Source: Macrotrachela quadricornifera (taxonomy: Eukaryota; Rotifera; Eurotatoria; Philodinida; Philodinidae). Taken from it: DNA of 64,000 nt. Location: assembly GCA_022393335.1 (NCBI GenBank), contig JAJEKB010021090.1:1202175-1266174 (forward strand). Direction: 5' to 3'. The position numbers and the translations under genes were made by a program. The notes beneath the pieces were generated by a model, which was not told where the DNA came from, did no database searches, and worked only from the letters and a program-made list of their open reading frames with translations. Positions within the stretch are counted from its first letter, which is position 1; every line of letters starts with the position of its first letter. Shown piece by piece: positions 33,181-43,489 of this stretch.

Positions 33181-33715
33181 CCGGGTGTCTCAAAAGTCAT
33201 GTCCACTTAAGGAAATTGAATATCTCCATTACGGCTCAAGCAAACGTGCTGATTTTTTATCAGTGATAGAGGCATACACCAAGTTTATATTCATAAAGAC
33301 ATGTCTAGGAAAATTCATTGTTAAGTGTGACTATTGATCTCAACAAGAAGAATTTACTTTTTCACAGTTAGAGAAAAACGTCACTTTGCCGAAAAAATTA
33401 AATATCTCCGCTACGGCTCGAGCTAACGAATTGATTCTTTTATCAATGATAAAGGCATCTTCAAGCTTTATATTCATAAAGACATGCCTAGAGAAATTCT
33501 TTGGTAAGTATTTTTTTTTTATTCTATCTGCGAAAAGGTAAAATTAGTTTGTTGAGGTCATTAGTGGTACTTAATAACGACTCTTTCTAGTCTTGCTCGT
33601 ATGGATATGAAGCTTGAACATGCCTCTATTATTGGTAAAAAAATCAGTTCGTTTGCTCGAGTCGCAGCGGAGATATTCAATTTTCTTAAGTGGACATGAC
33701 TTTTGGGACACCCTT
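33181..33715. mobile_element. Tc1/mariner-type MITE with long inverted repeats
   Basis: Left end CCGGGTGTCTCAAAAGTCATGTCC and right end GGACATGACTTTTGGGACACCC..., with arm pairing extending past AATTGAATATCTCC. TA lies on each side (33179-33180 and 33716-33717). A second internal repeat carries ATAAAGACATGTCTAG (near 33294 and 33475). No coding capacity. GGGTGTCTCAAAAGTC-type ends are typical of Tc1/mariner-type elements, and the sequence is a relative of the 51.5-kb element. Confidence 0.8.
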
Positions 33716-33717
33716 TA

Positions 33718-34625
33718 TAAGCATTATAGTAAAATATTTCTACTTAAATTACGACTTTTAGGAGAGCCGGGTAAACAAACTTTTGGCATGACTTACGTGA
33801 ATCCTGCAACCATTTATGACAGTTTGTTGTATGTTACATGTTATCTACTGAAGGCCGATATCATTGTATCACTGCGAAAAAAAGACTTCAGGTTGTGCAA
33901 TATGTAATAATGCACGTATTTGCTCTGGTCGCCACGTGATAAGCAAAGAAAAAGAATAAGATCCTTTTGAGAGAATAATGAAATCGTATATGTCAGCCGT
34001 GTAGAATGATGTCGTCTATCTATGTCTATGATAAGGCCCATGAGACTCAATTCCTCTTCGTGCATACAGCATGTTCGTCCAGTTACCTTGCTCATTGTCG
34101 TAAACTTGAAAGCATGTTTTTTCCACATCTTTGCTTTAGCGCTCTATCATTTCAAAATGTTCACTACGAGTTTTTGTGGCCTTTTAATATTAAACATATA
34201 GCTTTCACGAAATCTTCCAAATATCGAAAATTCGTATCGAGTGTCAAAACTACAAATATGAGTTTTTTTCGAATATTCGATTTTCCGATATAATGATTCT
34301 GCTGATTAGCACACAGAGTGTATATTCTGACTATGATTAGCTTTTCAGCTAATATCGACATAACATTAAAAATCTAGTATAATATTCAATGATTTCCAAT
34401 TCTAAGTATTAAGATGAGGTTTGTTAAGAATTCCTTGGAAGTGGATACACAATATTTGACAACGATGTCATAGGGCCTTATTCGTGAATACGTCTTTAGT
34501 CATTTGACTTATGCTGACTAAAACTAGTAGGATTACCTTGACTTGATGATAAAAGTGGATATTAGTCATTGTTTTAATATTGTTTTATGCCAACTACGGT
34601 ATTGGTAGATTGATTTTGTTCTAGA
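33718..34625. other. Intergenic stretch, nothing recognised
   Basis: Several mutually overlapping frames of about 95 codons on both strands, none with recognisable motifs. No repeats called. Confidence 0.35.
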
Positions 34626-34901
34626 ATGAAACATGCCATACATGATTCAGTGAAGCAATCATACATAAAACAGCGTCGAACAAAGTTAACTTTTGTTGTA
34701 TGCTTAGGAACTGCATTTATCATGTTGTGTGCGTCAATTGGTTTATGGTTTAGTTGGAAAAGCACGCAAAAAGACTGCTATGATTCATGTATGACTTATG
34801 GTTTAGTACAATTTATTATCGGACTTATTACAACCATTATCGGAGGACTATGTTTAATCATCACTTTGATTATCGGAATTTGTCTTTTATGTCAAAGATA
34901 A
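34626..34901 (+). CDS. Small two-helix membrane protein, 91 aa
   Basis: An ATG-started frame of 91 residues. A basic N-terminus (KQSYIKQRRTK) precedes a first hydrophobic helix (LTFVVCLGTAFIMLCASIGLWF, about 23-44). A short loop with two cysteines (STQKDCYDSCMTYG) follows, then a second long helix (LVQFIIGLITTIIGGLCLIITLIIGICLLC, about 60-89). The hydrophobic/basic layout looks like a real hairpin membrane protein, probably with both termini cytoplasmic by the positive-inside rule. I recognise no family. A shadow frame lies on the other strand. It may be one exon of a longer gene, but no strong splice signals were seen. Confidence 0.5.
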   Translation: MKHAIHDSVKQSYIKQRRTKLTFVVCLGTAFIMLCASIGLWFSWKSTQKDCYDSCMTYGLVQFIIGLITTIIGGLCLIITLIIGICLLCQR

Positions 34902-35215
34902 ATACATACATTACTAATGTGTAAACGATAGTGGCATATAACGCATAGACTTTTTTTCGATAAACTTATAGACAGATAAGGAAACGTCTGCTAATGATAC
35001 TAGAAATTCTTTAACTTTGAGAAATCTTTTTATCAAATCCGATCAGGCGTACTTTTCTTGAAGAATTGAAAAATACAGGAAAGTTTGTACACGATTTGAT
35101 AGCTTGAGGGTGAGTTTACAGAATGGTTTTGTTGTCATAAAAGAGTAAAAGACAATTGATAGTTTAGCTGACTAATTTTTATATTTTAATATAAAGAATA
35201 TGAATAAATTAGAGC

Positions 35216-35242
35216 TTTCGGTATTTCAAATACCATCATCAG
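35216..35242 (-). ncRNA. Hammerhead-like ribozyme core (left terminus)
   Basis: On the minus strand: CTGATGA, then a stem GGTAT-TTGAA-ATACC, then CGAAA. These are the conserved hammerhead blocks separated by a perfect stem II. Penelope-like elements are known to carry hammerhead motifs in their terminal repeats. Stems I and III are less clear; the flanking TAATTT and AAATTA could form a long stem III. Confidence 0.55.
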
Positions 35243-35435
35243 TACAATGAACAAGAGAAAAAGGTAGAAAAATTCGATGTTGTTGAATTTTAATTGCATT
35301 TTATTGAACTTCTTATTGCATATCGAAATACAAATAATCGATTCAATACTAATTATAATGCCTATGTAACTATCTGCTAAATTATATTCTACGGGAAATA
35401 AGTAAATTCAAGACTTTGTTATAGTTGTTGTTGTC

Positions 35436-35505
35436 GCACTGGATGGTTCAATGGGTTTAGTGGCACACCCACCCAGATCCTAGGATCGAACCTCGCCTCC
35501 AGTGC
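35436..35505 (+). other. tRNA-like sequence in the Penelope 5' region
   Basis: 70 nt closed by GCACTGG/CCAGTGC, with a D-arm-like TGGTTCAATGGGTTTAGTGG and a B-box-like GGATCGAACC (consensus GGTTCGANNCC). The first and last thirds recall a tRNA-Gly, but the anticodon arm does not fold properly. Probably a SINE head or an internal RNA polymerase III promoter relic. Confidence 0.4.
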
Positions 35506-35517
35506 AACTCTAGCGGC

Positions 35518-35660
35518 TGTGTTCTACAGTTGCATAGGGTATGTCTCTTGTATGCCGAACCATCTATGTTCTACAGCTGGATGTGGCCTGTCTCTAGTGT
35601 TCGTATCCATCTGTGTTCTACAGCTGGATGCAGCTTGTCTCTAGTTTTTCTACGACCTGG
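35518..35660 (+). repeat. 48-bp tandem repeat, about three copies
   Basis: Units start GTTCTACAG(C/T)TG and continue ATG..GGC.TGTCTCTAGT, at about 35522, 35570 and 35617. A diverged fourth TGTCTCTTGT unit follows. The array lies directly after the tRNA-like sequence, like the body of a SINE. Confidence 0.65.
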
Positions 35661-36912
35661 GTGGTGTCCGATTCGTGTCTCTTGTTGTATAGCAAGCTTG
35701 TGGCTTTATTCTGCCGCTTCTTGCCAGTAGTATGTCTCTAGTTGTCCGAAAATTGCCACCCAGGCGTAGAAAAGTGAAATTTAGAAAGCGAAGTAAAATA
35801 TGACGTCCGAGTAAGGATGTCGGGGCAAAGTAAATAGATCTGCATTCTAGTGCAGAGCAACGGATATGGGACCTTTTTTTTGAACATGACGTAGGACTCG
35901 ACCTTTGATTCTGTTTTTGTAGCGCATGCAAATTTTAGTGGCTGCAACCGGTTCATTATCAGTACATGAAAGAGATAATAAAGAAAGAGAAAACACGAAA
36001 AAGATGTTGTTTCTTCGTTTAACTTATTTTGAATTGAAATGTTTATTGAATATTGAGTTACGAAAAACTTGACTTCGACAATCTTGATGTTGGATTTGCT
36101 CGTGTGCCTGGTCAGGTATAATAAATGTTATAGTTCGATAGATGTTCGAGAATGATTTTGGATATAGTCACATTGTGATTGGTTGTTTTCTGGCTAAGTG
36201 TTCGTCGAGCTAGATGTAGGGTGGTTTCCAGGGTGTCACTGATATCGATTTGTTATCCTCTCATGGAAAGTGATTACTTTCCCTTGTTGTTATCAGATCA
36301 TCATGATATATCTAAGATATATCTCTGAGTGATCAATCTAGGTAAAAATTTGGTGTGCTTTGGATGGTATATAAACCCTCCAGTTTCCGATGATGTTTAG
36401 ATCGTGTATTTTGTTGACCTACAAGAATCTGATTATTACTTCTATCAATTGTTGGTTTCAATCTGTTAGAAAAGTGAGTGTCATTCTATTTTCCTAGTGT
36501 GATTTCATTTATGAAAAACAAAAAGCCCACCCATTATTCGGAGTGACAGATTCTTCACTGAGTGGTGCTAGCAGGTACACCTATAATAAATTATCATCAG
36601 GTGCCCTTACTAGCGAGGAGCTTTGGTCCTTGACAGATCGATGAAAAGCTTCTTCGACTGCATTGCGTGGACCGGGAAAGAACTTCTCTCTGTAATTGAA
36701 TTTAGTATGAACAGTGAGCTCTATTCAGTTTGGTAGTTGAATTTTGCGGAAACCTGTTGATCATATGAGAAGAATGCCCTATATTTTCTTAAATGTACTA
36801 ATCGAGTCAACGAGAGGAAGATAATAAATGGTGAAGCTTTTGAATCTAAGCGCGCACTGAATTCTCGAAGGATAATATCTCTTAAATATTGCTTATACTT
36901 AAGTTTAGGACT

Positions 36913-39843
36913 ATGTTATCGGTAAGTATGAATTTGGAAACTGAGGATGGTGGACCACGTCCATTAATGGATATACCTCTTCCATTATTTATCAAAACAA
37001 GATTCCAATATTTGAAACAAAATTATGATTATAATTTATACAAATTATATCAAGCTTACGAAAATACAACGGTTAAGTTGGTTCGTCTCAATAGTGATTT
37101 AAATTATTTATCTCAATGTGCACGGTACCATCTTATACCTAAATATCTTCAATTCAAGCTTGCTAATCCAGCATTAGCAAATACAAGATCATATTGGAAA
37201 TGTCAAAATCTTTTATTAAAAGAAGAAATCTATTCAAAGAAATCTAACATTAAATATATGTCCAAGATACAAATGAATTTATACAATGAGTTAGTAAATG
37301 TTATTTCATCTGATGACATGAAAAGAATTGATGATATTATTAGCGAAATTCAATTCAAAGAGGATAAAGTTAAGTATTACACTCATTGTAGGAAATTTAA
37401 TAACTTGATGAATTTCCAGTATATGCATCAACAACGAAAAGATAAACAACAGAAATTATTGGGTGGTCATCAAATGAATCAATTAATTAATAAACCAAAC
37501 AAGAAAAATGATAATGATGATGATAATGAGGAAGAAGAAGAAGCAAAAATTGTTTGGAATTTATCAGATCGTCAGCTTGGTGAAGAAGAACTTAGTCTTT
37601 TGGAGAAAGGATTGTCGTTTAATCGTCCTAGTACAATTAATCGTTTTGATGTAATTTCTAACGTCGAACTTTTATTCTATCAGTCATCTGGCATCCAAAA
37701 AGAAGAAACCAATTTTAAAAAATGGGATGAGGATCCTGATAGTAGTTCAAACAAAGAAATTAGAAAGTTGGAACCACGACAACTATCATATGCTGCAGAT
37801 TTGAAAGCTGCAACACAAAAATTCTTTAACCAAGCTCAACTATCATCTAAAACAAAAAGGAATGAAAATGTCAATCAACATAATGAAAATCAATTGCTGA
37901 TAAATTTATCTAAAGATCCGTCGATAATAATAACTAGACCGGACAAAAGCAAGGGCGTTGTGATAATGAATCGTACTGATTATATTCAAAAACTGGAACA
38001 AATATTAAGTGATACTTCAAAATTTGAATTATTGAAGATAGATCCTACCGGTTATCGTGAAACTGCTTTAGCATCTCTGTTAAAACAGATGCACAGTGAA
38101 GAGTATTTAACTAAACAGGAGTACCTATATATTAAACCTGTAGGTTCCATTCCAGCAAGATTGTATGGCTTACCAAAAGTCCACAAAGATGATATACCAC
38201 TTAGACCAATTGTATCTTGTATACAATCATTTAATTATCGTCTAGGTCAATTTTTGGCTGATATTATTAAGCCTTTACGTAACAGTACGTATTCATTAAA
38301 AAACAACGATGCATTTTTAAAATTCTTAAAAGAAAATTCATCATTATCCATTCATAAAATGATGAGTTTTGATATAGAAAGTTTATTTACAAATATTCCA
38401 GTTGAACGAACAATTAATATCATTTGTAATAAACTATATTGTACTGATCCAAAATTACGACCATACATTCCTGAATATTATTTCCGTCAACTGATTGATT
38501 ATGCTACAAAACAAACCCATTTTCTCTTTAACAACAAGTATTATGATCAATGTGATGGAGTTTCAATGGGTATACCATTAGCGGCAATTTTTGCGGAAAT
38601 ATTTATGGCGGATTTTGAAGAAAAACATCTACCTGGTTTATTAAATGATAAAGATTCCCAAGTATTAACTTGGCGTCGTTATGTTGATGATACGTTCACC
38701 ATTGTCAAAGCTGATGCTGATGAAAAGAAGCTTCGTGACCTGTTCAATACTTTTGATCCATGTATTAGATTTACTGTTGAACCCGAATCCAATAATAGTA
38801 TATCTTTCCTTGATGTATTAGTAAAACGGGACAACAATACTTTTGCAACAACAGTTTACAGAAAGAAAACATCAACTAAATTGATGTTAAAATGGAACAG
38901 CTTAATTCCAACAGCTTATAAAAGGGCCTGTATCTATCCATTAGTCAACAGAGCCATTCGGGTATGTTCAAGATTCGACTTATTGCACGATGAGCTGATA
39001 TATATCCGTCAAATGGCAGAATTTAATGGTTACCCGTCCCAATTTGTACAAAATATAATAAAGAAACAACTGGATCAATGGTATCAATCAAAGGCAGGAA
39101 AAAATTTACAGTCATCAACATCCAATGACAATATAAAATATAAATATGTAGAAATTCCCTACATAGGTGCAGCCAGTTATGTGTATGGCAAATCCCTCAA
39201 ATCAATGCTGAAAAACAACGATCAAAAATTAGATTTAAGGGTGATCTATAGACCAATGAATGAAACTCGTCGATTCTTCCCCACCAAAGATAAACTCCAT
39301 CCAACTCAAAAGTCCGGTGTAGTTTATCAAGTGTCCTGTTCTGATTGTAATCAATCCTATATTGGTGAAACAATTAGACAAACTTATCGACGTATGAAAG
39401 AACATGAAAGAGATGTTGTTAAAGCAACTACTCTGATCAACAACGCATCGCGTGCTCTTCAGAAGAGGAAAAACGTAAAACAACATATCGACATCCCAAC
39501 CGGTCATATTCAGAAAAATCCATCTACCCAACCCTTACGACGAAGTTCCCGAATAATGACCAAACAACTCCAATTCCTGTCGCAACAGCCATCAAACAAA
39601 TCCAACGTACCCTACTTCAAGCCAACATCTGCTTTAGGAAAACATACCTTTAACACAGGACATTCCATCAGTTTTAATAACATCTCAATCCTAAAGCAAG
39701 ATCAAATACATTATCGCCTTCTCATCAAAGAATCCCTCGAAATTCGTTCCAAACGGCCCAAACTTAATGGAACCGATACTTCTGTTCCACTTTATGTCTT
39801 TCCTGAAGGTACAAAACAAACATCAAGGCACAACAACAGTTAA
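36913..39843 (+). CDS. Penelope-like RT with GIY-YIG endonuclease, intact
   Basis: The first ATG of the frame is at 36913 (MLSVSMNLETEDGG), giving 976 residues without a break. The N-terminal third is helical and basic, with an acidic NDDDDNEEEEE patch near residue 203. The Penelope N-box follows (IIITRPDKSKGVVIMNRTDYI), then the RT core: ARLYGLPKVHKDDIPLRPIVS, MSFDIESLFTNIPVE (first catalytic Asp), GVSMGIPLAAIFAEIFM and the catalytic RRYVDDTFTIV near residue 598. The GIY-YIG nuclease is C-terminal: VVYQVSCSDCNQSYIGETIRQTYRRMKEHE (near 805-833), with HTFNTGHS later. RT copies the RNA at a site cut by the nuclease. It is one of two transposon genes in the window that look competent. Confidence 0.95.
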   Translation: MLSVSMNLETEDGGPRPLMDIPLPLFIKTRFQYLKQNYDYNLYKLYQAYENTTVKLVRLNSDLNYLSQCARYHLIPKYLQFKLANPALANTRSYWKCQNLLLKEEIYSKKSNIKYMSKIQMNLYNELVNVISSDDMKRIDDIISEIQFKEDKVKYYTHCRKFNNLMNFQYMHQQRKDKQQKLLGGHQMNQLINKPNKKNDNDDDNEEEEEAKIVWNLSDRQLGEEELSLLEKGLSFNRPSTINRFDVISNVELLFYQSSGIQKEETNFKKWDEDPDSSSNKEIRKLEPRQLSYAADLKAATQKFFNQAQLSSKTKRNENVNQHNENQLLINLSKDPSIIITRPDKSKGVVIMNRTDYIQKLEQILSDTSKFELLKIDPTGYRETALASLLKQMHSEEYLTKQEYLYIKPVGSIPARLYGLPKVHKDDIPLRPIVSCIQSFNYRLGQFLADIIKPLRNSTYSLKNNDAFLKFLKENSSLSIHKMMSFDIESLFTNIPVERTINIICNKLYCTDPKLRPYIPEYYFRQLIDYATKQTHFLFNNKYYDQCDGVSMGIPLAAIFAEIFMADFEEKHLPGLLNDKDSQVLTWRRYVDDTFTIVKADADEKKLRDLFNTFDPCIRFTVEPESNNSISFLDVLVKRDNNTFATTVYRKKTSTKLMLKWNSLIPTAYKRACIYPLVNRAIRVCSRFDLLHDELIYIRQMAEFNGYPSQFVQNIIKKQLDQWYQSKAGKNLQSSTSNDNIKYKYVEIPYIGAASYVYGKSLKSMLKNNDQKLDLRVIYRPMNETRRFFPTKDKLHPTQKSGVVYQVSCSDCNQSYIGETIRQTYRRMKEHERDVVKATTLINNASRALQKRKNVKQHIDIPTGHIQKNPSTQPLRRSSRIMTKQLQFLSQQPSNKSNVPYFKPTSALGKHTFNTGHSISFNNISILKQDQIHYRLLIKESLEIRSKRPKLNGTDTSVPLYVFPEGTKQTSRHNNS

Positions 39844-40114
39844 CTCGCTACACATCTCCTCTTGAACAACTGATCCTGATAAAGTAAAATTCACTACAAA
39901 CCCAACTATAACCTGTAGCATTTCATTTCTAGTTACTTCATCGAACACACATCAAACTGATCCAACAAGGTAAAAACCAATCTCGAAGAATCATACATTT
40001 CTTTTCATATTCCCTTAATCCATAGAACTTTCTATTAACCTCATATACGAACCATTCCAATAACCTTAATTCACTTCGTCATTTATTCAACAATTAACTT
40101 ATTCTTACGAACTA

Positions 40115-40141
40115 CTGATGATGGTGTTTGAAATACCGAAA
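40115..40141 (+). ncRNA. Hammerhead-like ribozyme core (right terminus)
   Basis: CTGATGA, then GGTGT-TTGAA-ATACC, then CGAAA on the plus strand. Relative to the left copy, one stem-II A-T pair has become a G-U wobble, so pairing is kept despite the substitution, which supports selection on RNA structure. It reads in the opposite direction to the left copy. Confidence 0.55.
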
Positions 40142-40220
40142 GCTCTAATTTATTCATATTCTTCATTAAAATGTATAAAAATTAGTCAACTATACTATCA
40201 ATTGTCTTTTATTTTATTTT

Positions 40221-40230
40221 NNNNNNNNNN
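40221..40230. other. Assembly gap (10 N)
   Basis: Ten N between TTTTATTTT runs, directly after the Penelope right terminus. The true distance and join are unknown. Confidence 0.99.
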
Positions 40231-42401
40231 TTTTATTTTATTTTATGATTTATCAACAAGACCTATGATTATTCATGCTTTTTTTACCCAATACATCGTT
40301 AGTAAATGTGTTTATTTTGCTTATACCACGCTCACACGGTGGAAAGAATTCAGATGAGGTTTTCATGCAAAAAAAGAAAACAATTATTGGTTAAAAATAA
40401 TGTTCTTGAAACAAAATAGACATCATACTCCAAAATTTTGGTGCGCTCTATAACAGCACTATTTTTTCTAAAGCATATGATCTATTACTGGTGACATTTA
40501 TGTTCTATACAACTACGAAGTTGGATAAAAGTCTTCTCCCCTCTCCCTTCCCACCTTTGTTTCTATAATACTATACTTCACCTCAAATTTATAATCGAGG
40601 AATGATATGACATAAGAGTTTTGTTTCAAAATAGTATACAACACACTGAAATAAAATTCATGTCTTATCTTTATTTGATCATTAATTTGATGCAAAGTAT
40701 GACAACATTGAAATGAAGTGGGGGAAGATCTGTATCTGAGAGTATAAATCACTTGAACTAAGTAAGAAGATTTAATATTTTTCTGCCAAAGTTATTCAAT
40801 TTAGTTTCTTATGTTGAGAATTTGCTCGCATAAATAGAATTGGTTCAAAATGAAAAGTATCATCAACGTAGTTATTAATGTCTAGCTAATTGAAATGAAT
40901 ACGGTTGTGTTAAAAGAAACACTTTACAGAAAAGGATCAGTTGAATACATGTTGCGAATGATTTTAGAATCTTCTGTGTTTGTATCGAAATGCACCTTGG
41001 TATCTTCATGTAAAAAGAAGTATGTCCTCAAACATAACAGGAATATTTCATGAAATGTGTCTCGTTACATTTTCTTAGAAATATATTTTTCCAAATTATA
41101 AATGAGATCTTTCGCGATGAGAACATGCTGAAAATTCCAGATGAAAGTGTACAAATGAAGCGAGGTATTAAGTAATGGACATCAGGTTTTTACCGACGAT
41201 GTTCTTATTTCAGAAAGATCTTTTCATGTGCAACAGTTTTGAATGCGCATCACGTTAATTAGGTCATGTGGCTATTGAAACGAATATTCTCAGCAAGAAT
41301 ATCTAACAGACTTCTTCACAACATGATGCAAAGGAGCATTAAGATGGCCTCAAGACACGCTTTGTAACATCGAAAAGAATTCTTATTTATTACTTGTTCT
41401 TTCATATTAACCTTTCTTCGTATGCTGTCCAACTGAGGACTGGCACGCTGCTAAGACGAGGAAAGTAAAATATTGTCTGTAATAAAATAACTTAGATATT
41501 AATCTGTGCATAAATGCTAACAAATCAAAAAGTTTTAGGAGTTATTAAAAAAATCTATTTTCAGAGGGGTCTTCTAATGTATCGAAGGCATTAGGCTTAA
41601 TATGTAGTATTAAACTGTCACTGCCACTACTTTTCGTATGTCCTAAGTATTTTGCCAACGAAATATTTCTATGATTTCCACTATTGTAACTAATGAACTG
41701 TATACTCGGCGAAACCTCGTGAAAAATCGGGTTTGGGAGTATAATCCACCATTCATATAATGAAAATGGGCTATAGAATTACGAAAAGTTTCAAGTTCTG
41801 GACACAGAATGAAACATTTGCACTGTAACCAACCACTAAAACATAAGGTTCTCGATGAATGTTTTCGCCAGGGAGGAAAAGGCGAAATTCGTGCTCCACT
41901 ATTTTTTTGGATTTTCATGAAACCCGCCGGATCTTTGAGACTCTGATGTAATTGTTAGGAGTTTCATGAAACTCCCAGAATTCTCGGGATTCCGACCGAT
42001 TCTGGATTTTTTTCTAGTACTTTAAGGATTATTGAGATTCTAGCTTTATTCTAAATCATTGATCTTTTTATCTTCTATATTTATGGTTTTCCTTGAAGCT
42101 GCACAAGATATCTCCGGGGCTTCACTATGTCCTGAGAGTGCAATAATACCTTTCCTTTTACAACTTCGTTTTCGAACGATTTCATTAGTGAAAATTTCAG
42201 TTAGAAATAGAATGGATAAATGAAATATACAAGTAATTTATCTTCTTTTCAAAGAACAGCTATATATATCTATACGCCTGGAAAAAATAGTTTCACATAG
42301 TATTATCAAGATATTTCCTTATAAATATAGACTGTAGAAAAATAATCCCATATTCGGGTAGCGCTTGAAATTTTCTAATACTGTGTATATAAACGTCTTA
42401 T
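40231..42401. other. Non-coding stretch with one mariner-type end
   Basis: No recognisable gene over 2.1 kb; frames are short and biased. At 41607-41651 there is a segment ACTACTTTTCGTATGTCCTAAGTATT that resembles a mariner terminus (see separate entry). Confidence 0.4.
41607..41651 (+). repeat. Solo mariner-type terminus, copy 1
   Basis: GTATTAAACTGTCACTGCCA followed by CTACTTTTCGTATGTCCTAAGTATT. The end (TTTTCGTATGTCCTAAGTA) resembles the right inverted repeat of the mariner at 12.9 kb (TTTTGGTATACCCTAAGTA). A second copy lies at 44399-44445. No transposase between them. Confidence 0.55.
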
Positions 42402-42866
42402 AATGGAAGGGTATGTACTGATGAGCAGAGCGATTGATCATGTTCGGGTCAAATGATTACTTTCACCGAGAAACTAACAAATTCAAAATATGACGTGCTT
42501 CTGGCATGCCTGAATACAGATCCATGAATATCAAGGTATGTGAAATTTAAGTATAAAAATGAATCCGAAAAGGTTTTCTCCACTATTGTAAGAACAAAAC
42601 ATGGTATTGTTCGGGCCATATGAAAGGTAGTCCCTACAAACCCCATAATTGGCCCAAACAACACTATGCTTTGTTCTTACAATAGTGGAGAAAACCTTTT
42701 CGGATTCATTTTTATACTTAAATTTCACATACCTTGATATTCATGGATCTGTATTCAGGCATGCCAGAAGCACGTCATATTTTGAATTTGTTAGTTTCTC
42801 GGTGAAAGTAATCATTTGACCCGAACATGATCAATCGCTCTGCTCATCAGTACATACCCTTCCATT
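42402..42866. mobile_element. 465-bp near-perfect palindrome (foldback element)
   Basis: Arms of about 200 bp (42402-42602 and 42666-42866), starting AATGGAAGGGTATGTACTGA and ending with its exact reverse complement, are identical wherever I compared them. The roughly 63-bp spacer contains GGTATTGTTCGGGCCATATG. The inner arm edge (CACTATTGTAAGAACAAAACATGG) matches the iterated motif of the intronic foldback element at 7.7-8.4 kb. No coding capacity. Confidence 0.85.
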
Positions 42867-43141
42867 GTTAGATTGCGTTGATTTGCTGAAAAATATTCTC
42901 ACCACAATAAAACATCTTGTTCAGATTTCCAGAAACCGCATTTTTTATTCCATTTTTCACTTTCTTTTTCAAATTTGTTATAACAAAGAAATAACTTTTT
43001 ACAATACGAATTATATACACTGATAGAGCTTGAAATTCTCTATCACCCTGTACTTTGATAGCCTTGAACTATAATTATTTGCTGACAAACATTTCGAGTA
43101 TTATTACTATACCTACGTATAACATTCGTAGGTATTGCACT

Positions 43142-43459
43142 TTATACCTCATCAACTAATTCTTCCAAATGTTGTTGAGAATTTGGATGATATCTCTGCA
43201 CAAAGCTATTCATCCATGGCCAAACACGTTCTACAGCATTTGGATCTGAGCTACAGGGCGGACAATTATCCATATATGCTATATGATTAGCAGGTAACCA
43301 GTCGTGTGCTACTGTTGTGTATGCCCATGTAGGACGATCATGTATGAGAGAATATCCTTTTATTGAATGTACATGGGAATTCAATGCTGTCTGTAGATGT
43401 TGCACATATGTGGGTGTATTGGGGATTCGGAAGTTCGCCAATAGCTGGAAAATGTTCAC
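43142..43459 (-). pseudogene. Tc1-like transposase remnant (C-terminal)
   Basis: The 3' part of an IS630/Tc1-type transposase on the minus strand. It shows HVHSIKGYSLIHDRPTWAYT, then ANHIAYMDNCPPCSSDPNAVERVWPWMNSFV, which matches the Tc1 block WPPSSPDLNPIEHVW with the catalytic Glu kept in AVERVW. Upstream the frame breaks near 43440-43490 at a perfect palindrome. The first catalytic aspartate and the DNA-binding region are not recognisable. Inactive. Confidence 0.6.
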
Positions 43460-43489
43460 CTGACTTTCGCCAATTGGCGAAAGTCAGGT
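43458..43489. repeat. 32-bp perfect palindrome
   Basis: ACCTGACTTTCGCCAA followed directly by its reverse complement TTGGCGAAAGTCAGGT. It lies at the 5' break of the Tc1-like remnant. Related half-sites (TTGGCGAAAGT) occur near 44065. Confidence 0.9.

Larger units (their letters stand above)
35147..40210 (+). mobile_element. Penelope-like retroelement with inverted terminal repeats
   Basis: About 5.1 kb. The left terminus (35147-35249) and right terminus (40108-40210) are inverted copies, sharing ATCAATTGTCTTTTA at the outer end and a hammerhead-like core inside. The single ORF has Penelope-type RT and GIY-YIG domains. The right end abuts a 10-N assembly gap, so its last bases may be misjoined. 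Inverted (rather than direct) terminal repeats are one of the arrangements known for Penelope elements. Confidence 0.85.
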
